Of a DNA stretch of 20,910 nucleotides, positions 7,751-15,774 are shown one piece after another. The notes under the pieces are model-generated. The model was given only the letters and a program-made list of their open reading frames with translations, searched no databases and was not told where the DNA came from. The translations under genes and the position numbers were made by a program. The stretch comes from JAABYT01 sp041581935 (lineage in GTDB: Bacteria > Pseudomonadota > Gammaproteobacteria > HK1). The first letter of the stretch is position 1, and the number at the start of each line of letters is the position of its first letter. Location: the NCBI GenBank assembly GCA_041581935.1, contig JBFICP010000026.1, positions 1-20,910 of the forward strand. The letters are read 5' to 3'.

Positions 7751-7992
7751 CCGCCGGCAATCTTCGGAATGATGTGCACCTCGCTGTCGGGTCCGATGTC
7801 GGCGAACAATGCGTCCTGAAATATCTCGCCGTCGATGGCGACCGCGATGCCCTCCTCGAGATGCGGCGCGAGCTCGGGATAGCGTTCGCCGAGCCGGGCG
7901 ATCAGCTGGCGCACATTTTTCACATCGAAGTCGAACTCGTTCCGGTCGCCACTGAAGCGCTTGAGATTGCCGTTCAGAACGATGCGCGCCAC
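7747..7992 (-). CDS. MoaD/ThiS-family small sulfur-carrier-like protein
   Basis: An 81-residue beta-grasp protein of the MoaD/ThiS type. It begins ARIVLNGNLKRFSG and ends IIPKIAGG; the C-terminal Gly-Gly is what such proteins use for adenylation and sulfur transfer. The start is GTG at 7992, four bases after the stop of the molybdopterin-binding subunit, so it is the last gene of the molybdenum hydroxylase operon. It could supply sulfur for molybdopterin synthesis or for maturation of the neighbouring enzyme, but no MoaE, MoeB or ThiF partner is in the window. Sulfur carriers for other pathways look the same at this level, so the target is unknown. Confidence 0.87.
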   Translation of the reverse strand: MARIVLNGNLKRFSGDRNEFDFDVKNVRQLIARLGERYPELAPHLEEGIAVAIDGEIFQDALFADIGPDSEVHIIPKIAGG

Positions 7993-7996
7993 GCGC

Positions 7997-10312
7997 CTAT
8001 TCCGCCGCGTCGGCCACCGCCGTGCTGGCTGCGTCTATGGCCGCGAGTACCTTCGGTGGCGACATGGGCAGCTCGTTGAAACGGATGCCGGTGGCCTGCT
8101 CGATGGCGTTCGCTATCGCCGCCATCGGTGGGACGATGGGCGTCTCACCGACACCGCGCACGCCGTAGCGGTGAGAAGGATTCGGCACCTCGACGATGAC
8201 CGTGTCGATCATGGGCACGTCGGAGCATACCGGGATCCGGTAATCAAGGAAGCCGGGGTTCTGAAGCCTGCCGTCTTCGCCGTAGATGTACTCCTCGTTG
8301 AGCGCCCAGCCGATTCCCTGCACCGCGCCGCCCTGCATCTGGCCTTCAACGTAACCCGGGTGCACGGCCTTGCCGGCGTCCTGGACGGCGGTATAGCGCA
8401 GGATCGTCACGTGTCCGGTCTCGCGGTCCACTTCCACATCGACAATGTGGGTGCCGAAGCTCGGTCCTGCGCCCTGGGCGTTGATGGCGGCCTGGCCGAC
8501 GAGCGGTCCGCCGGTCTTGTTGGCCATCGCGGCGATCTCGGCCACCGACATGGGCTCGAAGGCGCCGGCGTTGCTGCTCGCAGGCCGCGCGTGGCCGTCT
8601 TCCCATACCACCGCATCGACGGGAATGTCCCATAGCTTGGCGACACGCTCGCGCATCTTGTCGATGACGTCGCGGGCCGCCTCGACGATGGCCATGCCGC
8701 TCGCGAAGGTGGTGCGGCTGCCGCCGGTGAGAAACGTATAACCGAGCGAGGCCGTGTCGCCGATGACGGGATGGATCTTGTCGAGCTCGATTCCGAGCTC
8801 CTCGGCGGCCATCTGGCAGAGCGACGCGCGCGAGCCGCCGATGTCGGGGGTGCCGACAACCAGCTGGGCGGTGCCGTCCTCGCCGAGGTTGAGGGTCGCG
8901 CAGGTCTCGCCACCGATATTGAACCAGAACCCCGACGCCACGCCGCGGCCCTGATTGCGCCCGAGCGGCGACGCGTAGTGATCGTGGTTCTTCGCCGCCT
9001 CCAGCGTCTCGATGAGACCGACGGGTCCTAGCTTCGGTCCGTAGACCGTCTGCGTTCCCTCCCTGGCGGCGTTCTTGAGTCGCAGCTCGATGGCGTCCAT
9101 GCCGAGTTTCTTCGCCAGCTCGTCGACGACACACTCGGCGCCGAACTCGGCGATGGGTGCGCCGGGCGCCCGGTACGCGGCCACCTTGGGACGATTGGTG
9201 ACCACGTCGTAGCCGACGGATCGCACATTGTCGACATCGTAGGGCGCGAACACGCACATGCAGCCCGGCTGCACCGGGGAACCCGGAAACGCGCCGGCCT
9301 GGTAATGCAGCAGAGCATCGGCCGCGGTGATGCGTCCGTCCCTGGTCGCGCCGATCTTGATGCGCATGTGGGCGCCCGACGTCGGACCGGTCGCGCGGAA
9401 CACTTCCTCGCGCGTCATGACCATCTTCACCGGCCGACCGGCCTTTCGCGACAAAGCGAGCGCCAGGGGCTCCAGATAGACCACGGTCTTGCCGCCGAAC
9501 CCGCCGCCGATCTCGGAAGCCGTCACGCGCAGCTTCGAGACATCCATGCCGAGAAGCTTCGCGCAGTGTCCGCGCACGATGAAATGGCCCTGGGTGGTGC
9601 AAAACAGATCCGCCTTCCCGTCTCTGGAGACGTTGGCGAGGCACGCATGGGGCTCGATGTACCCCTGATGCACGGGCTTGGTCGTGAACTCGCGCTCGAC
9701 GATGACGTCGGCCTCGGCGAAACCCGCCTCGACATCGCCCTTCGAAAACTCGACCCGCTTGGCAACGTTGGACGGTTTGTCCGGCGCCGGGTCGACACCT
9801 TCGGTGATCAGGTGCTCGTGGAGCAGCGGCGCATCCGGCTTCATGGCATCCAGGACGTCGATGACGTGGGGCAGCACCTCGTACTCCACCTCGATGAGCG
9901 ACAATGCCTTACGGGCCACGGATTCACTCACGGCGGCAACCGCGGCTACCGCGTGGCCCTCGTAGAGAGCTTTCTCACGGGCCATGACGTTTCGCGTGAT
10001 GTCGCGATAGTTCACCATCATCTCGCCCGCCGGCACCATCTCGGAAGGCAGATCGCGGATGTCGTCCTTGTTGATGACGGCCTTCACACCGGGCAGTGCC
10101 GCCGCCTTCGAGAGATCCATGGAGACGATGCGTGCGTGGGGATGCGGGCTTCGCAGAACCTTGCCGATCAGCATGTTTGCCACGTGCATGTCGGCGCCGA
10201 AGTTGGCGCGACCCGTCACCTTGTCTACACCGTCGGGCCGCAGCTGCCGTGTTCCGACCCACTTGTGCATCTTGCCCTCGGAACCAGAGCGGTTGTCCTT
10301 GTTGTCATTCAT
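7997..10312 (-). CDS. Xanthine dehydrogenase-family molybdopterin-binding (large) subunit
   Basis: The catalytic large subunit of a molybdenum hydroxylase, about 770 residues. It oxidises a substrate C-H using water and passes electrons to the [2Fe-2S] subunit. Landmarks are KVTGRANFGADMHV near the N-terminus, GGGFGGK near residue 270 (cofactor contact), AYRAPGAP near residue 377 and GVGETP near residue 720, whose Glu is the expected catalytic base. It lacks the Cys-bearing AYRCSFR loop of aerobic CO dehydrogenase, so it should not be called CoxL. The substrate is unknown: aldehyde, purine, N-heterocycle or an aromatic CoA ester are all possible. ATG at 10312 is 2 bases after the upstream stop; a TTG at 10318, overlapping that stop, is an alternative. 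Confidence 0.94.
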   Translation of the reverse strand: MNDNKDNRSGSEGKMHKWVGTRQLRPDGVDKVTGRANFGADMHVANMLIGKVLRSPHPHARIVSMDLSKAAALPGVKAVINKDDIRDLPSEMVPAGEMMVNYRDITRNVMAREKALYEGHAVAAVAAVSESVARKALSLIEVEYEVLPHVIDVLDAMKPDAPLLHEHLITEGVDPAPDKPSNVAKRVEFSKGDVEAGFAEADVIVEREFTTKPVHQGYIEPHACLANVSRDGKADLFCTTQGHFIVRGHCAKLLGMDVSKLRVTASEIGGGFGGKTVVYLEPLALALSRKAGRPVKMVMTREEVFRATGPTSGAHMRIKIGATRDGRITAADALLHYQAGAFPGSPVQPGCMCVFAPYDVDNVRSVGYDVVTNRPKVAAYRAPGAPIAEFGAECVVDELAKKLGMDAIELRLKNAAREGTQTVYGPKLGPVGLIETLEAAKNHDHYASPLGRNQGRGVASGFWFNIGGETCATLNLGEDGTAQLVVGTPDIGGSRASLCQMAAEELGIELDKIHPVIGDTASLGYTFLTGGSRTTFASGMAIVEAARDVIDKMRERVAKLWDIPVDAVVWEDGHARPASSNAGAFEPMSVAEIAAMANKTGGPLVGQAAINAQGAGPSFGTHIVDVEVDRETGHVTILRYTAVQDAGKAVHPGYVEGQMQGGAVQGIGWALNEEYIYGEDGRLQNPGFLDYRIPVCSDVPMIDTVIVEVPNPSHRYGVRGVGETPIVPPMAAIANAIEQATGIRFNELPMSPPKVLAAIDAASTAVADAAE

Positions 10313-10314
10313 GA

Positions 10315-10791
10315 TCAACTTGCCCTCATCTCGGCCGCCGCATCCAATACGGCGCGTACGATTTTGTCATAGCCAGTGCACCGGCAGAGATTTCCGGCGA
10401 GCCAGTATCTGACCTGGGTCTCTGTCGGGTCCGGATCGATGTCGAGGAGCGCTTTCGCGGCGACCAGAAAGCCCGGCGTGCACACTCCGCACTGCAGGGC
10501 AGCATGCTCGAGGAATTTCTGCTGCAGCGGATGCAGCTCCTCGCCGTTGGCCATGCCTTCGATGGTTTCGACGCGGCTGCCGTCGGCCTCCACGGCGAGC
10601 ACCAGACAGGCGCACACCAGCCGCCCGTCGAGCATCACGCTGCAGGCACCGCAGTCGCCGGAGGCGCAGCCTTCCTTGCTTCCCGTCAGACGCAGCTCGT
10701 CGCGCAGAACGTCCAGCAACGTCTGCTGCGGCTCGCACAGGAACTCGACGCTGTCGCCGTTGATTGTGGTGAGCACGTGGGACTTCGACAT
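10315..10791 (-). CDS. Molybdenum hydroxylase [2Fe-2S] (small) subunit
   Basis: A 158-residue electron-transfer subunit with two [2Fe-2S] clusters. The plant-type N-terminal cluster uses Cys42, Cys47, Cys50 and Cys62 (EGCASGDCGACSV then C). The C-terminal cluster uses Cys101, Cys104, Cys136 and Cys138 (LQCGVCTPGF and GNLCRCTGY). All eight ligands are present. It carries electrons from the molybdopterin site to the FAD subunit. The ATG at 10791 overlaps the last base of the FAD subunit stop (TGATG), so the genes are tightly coupled. The order FAD, FeS, Mo is the same as in coxMSL-type operons, but that order alone does not define the substrate. Confidence 0.95.
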   Translation of the reverse strand: MSKSHVLTTINGDSVEFLCEPQQTLLDVLRDELRLTGSKEGCASGDCGACSVMLDGRLVCACLVLAVEADGSRVETIEGMANGEELHPLQQKFLEHAALQCGVCTPGFLVAAKALLDIDPDPTETQVRYWLAGNLCRCTGYDKIVRAVLDAAAEMRAS

Positions 10792-11651
10792 CAATGACTC
10801 CTCGCCCGGTCGAGCGCGATATTGCAGGCGCGGCGCGCCAGCACCCCGGCGACCTTGGTGCGGTACTCGATGGTACCGCGCTTGTCGTTCACGGGTTTGC
10901 AGGCGGCGCGCGCCGCCGCCGCCATGTTCTCCAGATCCATTTTCTCCACCTTGGTGCCGACCAGCGCGGCGCCGGCGTCGGGCACGAGTATCGCCGTGGG
11001 CGCCACCGCGCCGAGCGCCACACGCGCCGCGCTGCACACGCCTGAGGCGTCGAGGGTGAGATTCACTCCCACGCCGACGACCGCGATGTCCATTTCCGTG
11101 CGCGGGATGAAACGCAGATACGCATCGGCGGCGCGCGCCGCCCGCTCGGGAAGAAACAACGATACGACGAACTCGCCCCGGGCGAGCGACGTCTTCCCGG
11201 GCCCGGTGCAGATATCCTCGACGGGCACCTCGCGAATTCCGTCGGGACCCGCGACCCGGCAGATCGCCGCCGCGGCGATCAGCGCCGGAACCGTGTCGGC
11301 GGCCGGGGAGGCGTTGCACAGGTTGCCGCCCATGGAGGCGCGACCCTGAATCTGGGTCGATCCAATCAGCTCGACGGCCTCGACGACACCCGGCCAGGCC
11401 GCTTTGAGCGGCGCGTGCTCGCCGATCTCGGCGCCGCTGACCGCGGCGCCGATGCGATAGCCACCGTTCTCGGCGGCGATCTCGCGAGTCTCGCGTATGT
11501 TCTTGATGTCGACCACCAACGCGGGATCGCGCACGCCGGCGCGCAGTTGCACGAGCAGATCGGTGCCCCCCGCCAGAACGCGCACTTCGCCGGCCGCGCC
11601 GGCGAGCAGGGAGACCGCGCCGTCGATGGATTGTGGGGATTCGTATTGCAT
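10791..11651 (-). CDS. Molybdenum hydroxylase FAD-binding (medium) subunit
   Basis: A 286-residue FAD-binding subunit of the xanthine dehydrogenase/CO dehydrogenase medium-chain type. It holds AGGTDLL at residues 27-33 and GGNLCNASPAAD near residue 110, the two FAD pyrophosphate-binding motifs, then a C-terminal CO dehydrogenase flavoprotein domain. It hands electrons from the FeS subunit to the final acceptor, which cannot be read from sequence. It is the first gene of the four-gene operon on the minus strand. The ATG at 11651 has a modest AAGG site. The upstream sequence has a TATATT (11674-11669) that could be a -10 box but no good -35. Confidence 0.94.
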   Translation of the reverse strand: MQYESPQSIDGAVSLLAGAAGEVRVLAGGTDLLVQLRAGVRDPALVVDIKNIRETREIAAENGGYRIGAAVSGAEIGEHAPLKAAWPGVVEAVELIGSTQIQGRASMGGNLCNASPAADTVPALIAAAAICRVAGPDGIREVPVEDICTGPGKTSLARGEFVVSLFLPERAARAADAYLRFIPRTEMDIAVVGVGVNLTLDASGVCSAARVALGAVAPTAILVPDAGAALVGTKVEKMDLENMAAAARAACKPVNDKRGTIEYRTKVAGVLARRACNIALDRARSH

Positions 11652-11846
11652 GTAGTGCCTTTTACAGAAATATACCGCAGTCGATCAGAATGCCCGAGAT
11701 CGATGCCGAATCTCAAGCAGTGGGTCGAACGGTGCCCCTTCGGGCGCGGGCATGCCCGGCAACCAAGCCTCGTTTGCGAGCAAGCTCGCGCCTACAAGGA
11801 CCCGGTTCGGTGAGCAGGTGGATCCGCCCCCCTCAAAACCAGCGCA
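11652..11846. other. Intergenic interval with an inverted REP-like copy
   Basis: About 195 bases between the FAD subunit start and the decarboxylase stop. I see no gene. At 11773-11799 the stretch TTTGCGAGCAAGCTCGCG followed by CCTACAAGG is the inverted form of the REP-like core; inside it GCGAGC-AA-GCTCGC is a perfect small hairpin (11776-11789). A second GC-rich palindromic piece, GCCCCTTCGGGC (11734-11745), lies beside it. No T-run follows, so I do not call a terminator. Confidence 0.55.
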
Positions 11847-13004
11847 TCAGCCGGGGAACCCGTTCTCGACTTCCACGAAAGTATCGGCAAAGAATCCGTT
11901 GAAATGCGTGGCGACGGCATTGCTGTAGGCGCCAATCTGGCCAATCTCGATCCAGTCGTCCTCGCGCACATCGGCAGGCAGCCGGAAGCGGCTCGGCAGC
12001 ACGTCCACGGAATCGCAGGTAGGCCCGTAGACCGTGTAGTCCCGCATCTCGTCGCACGGCTCGCCGTCGAGGCGAATCAGCCGAACCGGCAGCTGCATTT
12101 TCGCCACCATCATCTCCGATAGGCTGCCGTATATGCCGTCGTTGATGTAGATCTCGTCTTCTTTCCTGAGCAGCACCTGCGCCAGCAGCGAGCAGCCGTT
12201 GGCAACGATGGCGCGCCCGGGCTCGCACATGAGCACGCAATCGTTGCGCAATCCGAGTGTCTCGATGCCTTTCTTGATGGCCGCCACGTAGTCGTCGATG
12301 GGCGGCACGGTTTGACCGGGATAGGCGATGGGAAAGCCACCGCCCACATCCAGAATGTGCAGATCCACGCCGGACGCCGCAATGACATCGCCCGTGATGC
12401 TGAGCGCCTGGCGATAGGCATCCGGCGTCAGGCACTGGGATCCGACGTGAAACGACAGCCCGGGGCGCAGCCCTTCGTGGTGCACCTGGCGAAGCAGCTC
12501 GGCGGCCAGGTCCGGCGGGGCGCCGAACTTCGCGGAGAGATTGTAGAGCGCCGGTGCCTCCGGGGTCTTCAAGCGCACCACGATGGCGACGCCTTCGCCG
12601 CCCGTGGCATCGAGGACCTTGGCGAGCTCGGCCGGATGGTCGACCACGAAGCACTTGACGCCATAGGCCCGATAAGCCATGGCAATCACCGCGCGGCTCT
12701 TGACCGGATGCATGAAATACGCGGATGCGTCACGAAACGCTTCGCGAACCTGGGCAATCTCGGGCAATGACGCGGTATCGAAATGATGAATGCCGGCATC
12801 GTAGAGGGCCTTCAGGACCCGCGGATGAGGATTGCACTTGACGGCGTAGAGCACGCGGCCGGGGAAGTCCTCGAGAAAGCGGCGCGCCGAGGCCTCGAGT
12901 GCGCGGGGCGCCAGGCAGTAAACCGGGTAGCTCGGCGTCAACGCCTCGGCGACGGCGCGCGCGTCGGCGTAGATTTTCTGCTTGATGGGCTGCACGCAGG
13001 CCAT
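11847..13004 (-). CDS. Type III-fold PLP-dependent ornithine (or lysine) decarboxylase
   Basis: A 385-residue alanine-racemase-fold decarboxylase that would turn ornithine into putrescine. The PLP-binding lysine is Lys56 in YAVKCNP. HVGSQ, DVGGGFP and EPGRAIVA follow as cofactor phosphate-binding motifs. Cys330 in YGPTCDSVD is the catalytic cysteine contributed across the dimer; the CDS-x-D form is that of ornithine decarboxylases rather than diaminopimelate decarboxylase (CES). Lysine may also be used, as in some bacterial members. The ATG at 13004 gives the usual family length. It is separated from the old yellow enzyme gene by about 95 bases and probably has its own promoter. No other polyamine gene is nearby. 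Confidence 0.92.
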   Translation of the reverse strand: MACVQPIKQKIYADARAVAEALTPSYPVYCLAPRALEASARRFLEDFPGRVLYAVKCNPHPRVLKALYDAGIHHFDTASLPEIAQVREAFRDASAYFMHPVKSRAVIAMAYRAYGVKCFVVDHPAELAKVLDATGGEGVAIVVRLKTPEAPALYNLSAKFGAPPDLAAELLRQVHHEGLRPGLSFHVGSQCLTPDAYRQALSITGDVIAASGVDLHILDVGGGFPIAYPGQTVPPIDDYVAAIKKGIETLGLRNDCVLMCEPGRAIVANGCSLLAQVLLRKEDEIYINDGIYGSLSEMMVAKMQLPVRLIRLDGEPCDEMRDYTVYGPTCDSVDVLPSRFRLPADVREDDWIEIGQIGAYSNAVATHFNGFFADTFVEVENGFPG

Positions 13005-13100
13005 GGATGACTCAGTTCGCTGCCGGTAAGGGCAATAAGAATATATCGGTTGCCGCCCACGGGCCCTTGAGGGCGCCGGTGGGTGCGCGGCGGAAGTCGT

Positions 13101-14177
13101 TCAGGAGCGGGGCCGGCACCGCAGGTACTGATTAGGATAGGCGACTTCGGCGCCGAGTTCCGCCGCCGCGTGCCAGGGCCAGCGGGGGTCGTAGAGCATC
13201 CCCCTGGCGAGCGCCACCATGTCCGCGCGACCGTCGGCGATGATCTCCTCGGCCTGGCGCGGGGCGGTGATCAGTCCCACCGCCATGGTCACGAGACCGG
13301 TCCGCTTGCGCACCTGCTCGGCGAAGGGCACCTGGTAGCCGGGTCCCACGGCGATGGTTTCGCCGGCGGCGATGCCGCCGCTCGAGACATCGATCCAGTC
13401 GCATCCGCGCTCGCCGAGCCGCCTGCCGAATTCCACGCTGTCCTCGACGCGCCAGCCCCCCTCCAGATAGTCCCGGGCCGATATGCGCATGCCCAGCGGC
13501 TTGTCGTCCGGCCACTCGGCGCGCACCGCGTCGAACACCTCGAGGGGGAAGCGCATGCGGTTATCGAGGCAGCCGCCGTAGGCGTCTTCGCGCCGGTTAC
13601 TGATGGGCGAGAGAAACTGGTGCAGAAGATAGCCGTGAGCGCCGTGGAGCTCGATGGCGTCGAAGCCGATGCGCAGCGCGCGACGCGTGGCCGCGGCAAA
13701 CGCTTCCACCAGTGCCGCTATCTCGTCGCCGCTCAACGCGGACGGCGGCGGCGACGCATCGTTCGCCGCGATGGCTGACGCGGACACTGTCGGCCAACCA
13801 CCCGCATCCGGAAGCAGCGGGGCGCGGCCCTCCCAGGGCGGCAACGTCGAGGCCTTGCGTCCCGCATGGGCCAGCTGAATGCCAATCTTGATGTCGCTGT
13901 GGCGGCGGCAGAACGCCACCACGCGGGCAAGTCCGCGCTCGTTGTCGTCGTCGTAGAGCCCCAGACAGTGAGGCGAGATGCGCCCGCGCGCCTCGACGTT
14001 GGTCATCTCGACCATCAGCATCCCGGCCCCGGAAACGCTGAATTGGCCAAGATGCATCAGATGCCAGTCACCGGCGGTGCCGTTGTGCGCGGAGTACTGA
14101 CACATGGGTGACACCACGATACGGTTCGCCAGGCGCACACCACGAAGCTCGATGGGAGTGAAAAGCTTGCTCGACAT
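13101..14177 (-). CDS. NADH:flavin oxidoreductase, old yellow enzyme family (YqjM-like)
   Basis: A 358-residue FMN TIM-barrel ene-reductase that would reduce activated C=C bonds with NAD(P)H. With the ATG at 14177 the chain starts SSKLFTPIELRGV and puts PMCQYSA so that the cysteine is residue 26 and the tyrosine residue 28, the same numbers as in Bacillus YqjM, which supports this start over the TTG at 14213. Other motifs are QLAHAGRKAS, HGAHGYLLHQFLSP, the SNRR-DAYGG loop, and ALARGMLYDPRWPWHAA near the end. Physiological substrate unknown; this class reduces enones and xenobiotics. It is divergent from HMG-CoA lyase. Confidence 0.94.
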   Translation of the reverse strand: MSSKLFTPIELRGVRLANRIVVSPMCQYSAHNGTAGDWHLMHLGQFSVSGAGMLMVEMTNVEARGRISPHCLGLYDDDNERGLARVVAFCRRHSDIKIGIQLAHAGRKASTLPPWEGRAPLLPDAGGWPTVSASAIAANDASPPPSALSGDEIAALVEAFAAATRRALRIGFDAIELHGAHGYLLHQFLSPISNRREDAYGGCLDNRMRFPLEVFDAVRAEWPDDKPLGMRISARDYLEGGWRVEDSVEFGRRLGERGCDWIDVSSGGIAAGETIAVGPGYQVPFAEQVRKRTGLVTMAVGLITAPRQAEEIIADGRADMVALARGMLYDPRWPWHAAAELGAEVAYPNQYLRCRPRS

Positions 14178-14199
14178 CGGTCCGGACCATCTCCTACAG

Positions 14200-14229
14200 G
14201 TGCCGTATTTCAATTTCGGGGTTTACAAT
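14200..14229 (+). promoter_or_regulatory. Possible promoter of HMG-CoA lyase gene
   Basis: TACAAT at 14224-14229 is a fair -10 box; GTGCCG at 14200-14205 is a weak -35 at 18-base spacing. If right, transcription would start near 14236, downstream of the ATG at 14228, which supports the ATG at 14282 or 14288 as the true start of the gene. Only a sequence-pattern call. Confidence 0.35.
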
Positions 14230-14281
14230 GAGGCAGCAATCTTCCCGTCACCCCGGCGACAAAGCAAGACGATCCCGCGTC

Positions 14282-15184
14282 ATGGCCATGAATCTCCCCG
14301 AGCGAGTGCGCCTGGTCGAAGTCGGTCCTCGCGACGGCTTGCAGAACGAGCCCCAGTCGGTTTCCACCGAGACCAAGATCGCATTCATCAACCGATTGTC
14401 CGTATGCGGACTGCCGGCGATCGAGGCGGGGGCCTTCGTGTCGCCGCGCTGGGTCCCCCAGATGGCCGACAGCGCCGAGGTCCTGGCCGGAATCGAACGC
14501 CGAGCCGGTGTCGCCTATCCGGTACTGGTGCCGAACATGAAGGGATTCGAGGCGGCCACGCAAGCCGGCGCCACCGAGATTGCGGTGTTCGCGGCCGCCT
14601 CCGAGTCGTTCTCCCGTCGAAACATCAACTGCAGCATCGACGAAAGCCTGGATCGATTCCGGCCGGTGATCGACGCAGCGAAGCAGTGCGGGGTTCGCGT
14701 GCGCGGTTACGTTTCCTGCGTGCTCGGTTGTCCCTACGAGGGTGAGGTGGAGCCGCGAGCCGTCGCCGAGGTCGCGGCGGCGCTCTATCGCATGGGTTGC
14801 TACGAAATCTCGCTGGGCGACACCATCGGCGTCGGCACACCCGGACGCGCGAGGGCCATGATCGAATCGGTTGCCAGCGATGTTCCCATGCAATGCATCG
14901 CGGGACACTTCCACGACACGTACGGCCAAGCACTCGCCAATATTTTCGCCTGCCTGGAAATCGGCATCGCGGTGTTCGACGGCTCCGTCGCAGGCCTTGG
15001 CGGGTGTCCCTATGCGCGCGGTGCGACGGGAAACGTCGCGACCGAGGATGTGCTCTACATGCTCTCGGGGCTCGGAATCGAAACCGGTGTCGATCTCGAA
15101 GGATTGATCGCGGCCGGCCGCTTCATCAGCGACGCCCTCGGGCGCCGTCCGGCTTCCAGAGTGTCACTGGCAAAGCAGAGTTGA
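14282..15184 (+). CDS. liuE: Hydroxymethylglutaryl-CoA lyase
   Basis: About 300 residues, TIM-barrel enzyme of the HMGL-like family that cleaves HMG-CoA into acetoacetate and acetyl-CoA, the last step of leucine breakdown. RLVEVGPRDGLQNE at the N-terminus holds the metal-binding Asp and catalytic Arg. GHFHDTYGQALAN supplies the two metal-binding His. GLGGCPYARGATGN is the HMG-CoA lyase signature with the catalytic Cys. The frame is open to an ATG at 14228, but the homologous part begins at MNLPERV, so 14282 (or 14288, two codons later) is preferred. It completes the pathway begun by liuB, liuC and liuD but sits nearly 9 kb away as a single-gene unit. Confidence 0.94.
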   Translation: MAMNLPERVRLVEVGPRDGLQNEPQSVSTETKIAFINRLSVCGLPAIEAGAFVSPRWVPQMADSAEVLAGIERRAGVAYPVLVPNMKGFEAATQAGATEIAVFAAASESFSRRNINCSIDESLDRFRPVIDAAKQCGVRVRGYVSCVLGCPYEGEVEPRAVAEVAAALYRMGCYEISLGDTIGVGTPGRARAMIESVASDVPMQCIAGHFHDTYGQALANIFACLEIGIAVFDGSVAGLGGCPYARGATGNVATEDVLYMLSGLGIETGVDLEGLIAAGRFISDALGRRPASRVSLAKQS

Positions 15185-15339
15185 CCGGGTCGCCGCACAC
15201 GCGAAGGTGACGGCGTTTACCTCGCCCGAATCGAATTAAAAACAAGATGTCAATTGCGGGTAACGACGGCGTTGCGACGTAGCAGATGGTTACGTGCCGA
15301 GATTGCCGCGCGCGCTGGCCCGGTTGCACTGGACGAGCC

Positions 15340-15774
15340 TCAGGTTTGTTGCGATTCCGGGTCAGGCGGTCCCTTCAACTCGACGGTATTGCCATCGGGG
15401 TCTCGGAGGTAGATCGAGGGCCCGCTGCCTTCGGCGCCATAACGCCGCTCGGTAGGCCCGGCGTCGATACCCAGACTGCTCAGACGCTCGCGTATGCCGG
15501 CCTCGTCGAACGGATCGACGCGCAGGCAGAAATGGTCGAGGTTGCGGCCCTGCTCGCCGGGTGCCGCGCCGCCCTTCCTGCCGAGCTCACTGTCGACGGG
15601 GACGATGTCCAGGAGCGAGCGGCCGGCGCGCAGCTGTATCAGGCCGATGTCTCGCAAATGGCGCTCGACCGACATGCCGAGCACGTCGGTGTAAAACGCC
15701 ACCATCTCGTCGGGACTCGCCGTGCGAAGAACCAGGTGATCGATGTCTCGTACGCGAATCATGGCGCGAGGCAT
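15340..15774 (-). CDS. VOC-family (glyoxalase/extradiol dioxygenase-like) protein
   Basis: A 144-residue single-domain vicinal-oxygen-chelate protein. The beta-alpha-beta-beta-beta modules are plain: IDHLVLRTASPDEMVAFYTDVLGM, then LDHFCLRVD, and IYLRDPDGNTVELKGP. His13, His81 and Glu132 sit at positions usually used to bind a divalent metal. Function could be glyoxalase-, epimerase- or dioxygenase-like; the sequence alone does not decide. The ATG at 15774 directly abuts the phaC stop (TGAATG), so it is almost certainly translated from the phaC message. An inner ATG at 15762 (IRVRDIDHL) is possible. Confidence 0.9.
   Translation of the reverse strand: MPRAMIRVRDIDHLVLRTASPDEMVAFYTDVLGMSVERHLRDIGLIQLRAGRSLLDIVPVDSELGRKGGAAPGEQGRNLDHFCLRVDPFDEAGIRERLSSLGIDAGPTERRYGAEGSGPSIYLRDPDGNTVELKGPPDPESQQT

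Noticed and set aside
9305..10372. Long plus-strand open frame opposite the molybdopterin subunit
   Set aside because: Mirror of a well-supported gene on the other strand; no recognisable domain.
7997..11651. Aerobic carbon monoxide dehydrogenase (coxMSL)
   Set aside because: The subunit order fits, but the large subunit has AYRAPGAP rather than the AYRCSFR loop with the catalytic Cys, so CO oxidation is not supported.
13056..13083. Intrinsic terminator after the old yellow enzyme gene
   Set aside because: CCCAC...GTGGG with GCCC-TTGA-GGGC can fold, but the stem has bulges and neither strand has a T-run after it.
14228..14281. N-terminal extension of HMG-CoA lyase from the ATG at 14228
   Set aside because: The added 18 residues are low-complexity and basic, unlike the family, and the likely -10 box overlaps this ATG.
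15185..15339. Small gene or RNA in the convergent gap after HMG-CoA lyase
   Set aside because: No frame with a ribosome site and no convincing stem-loop; I see nothing I can support there.
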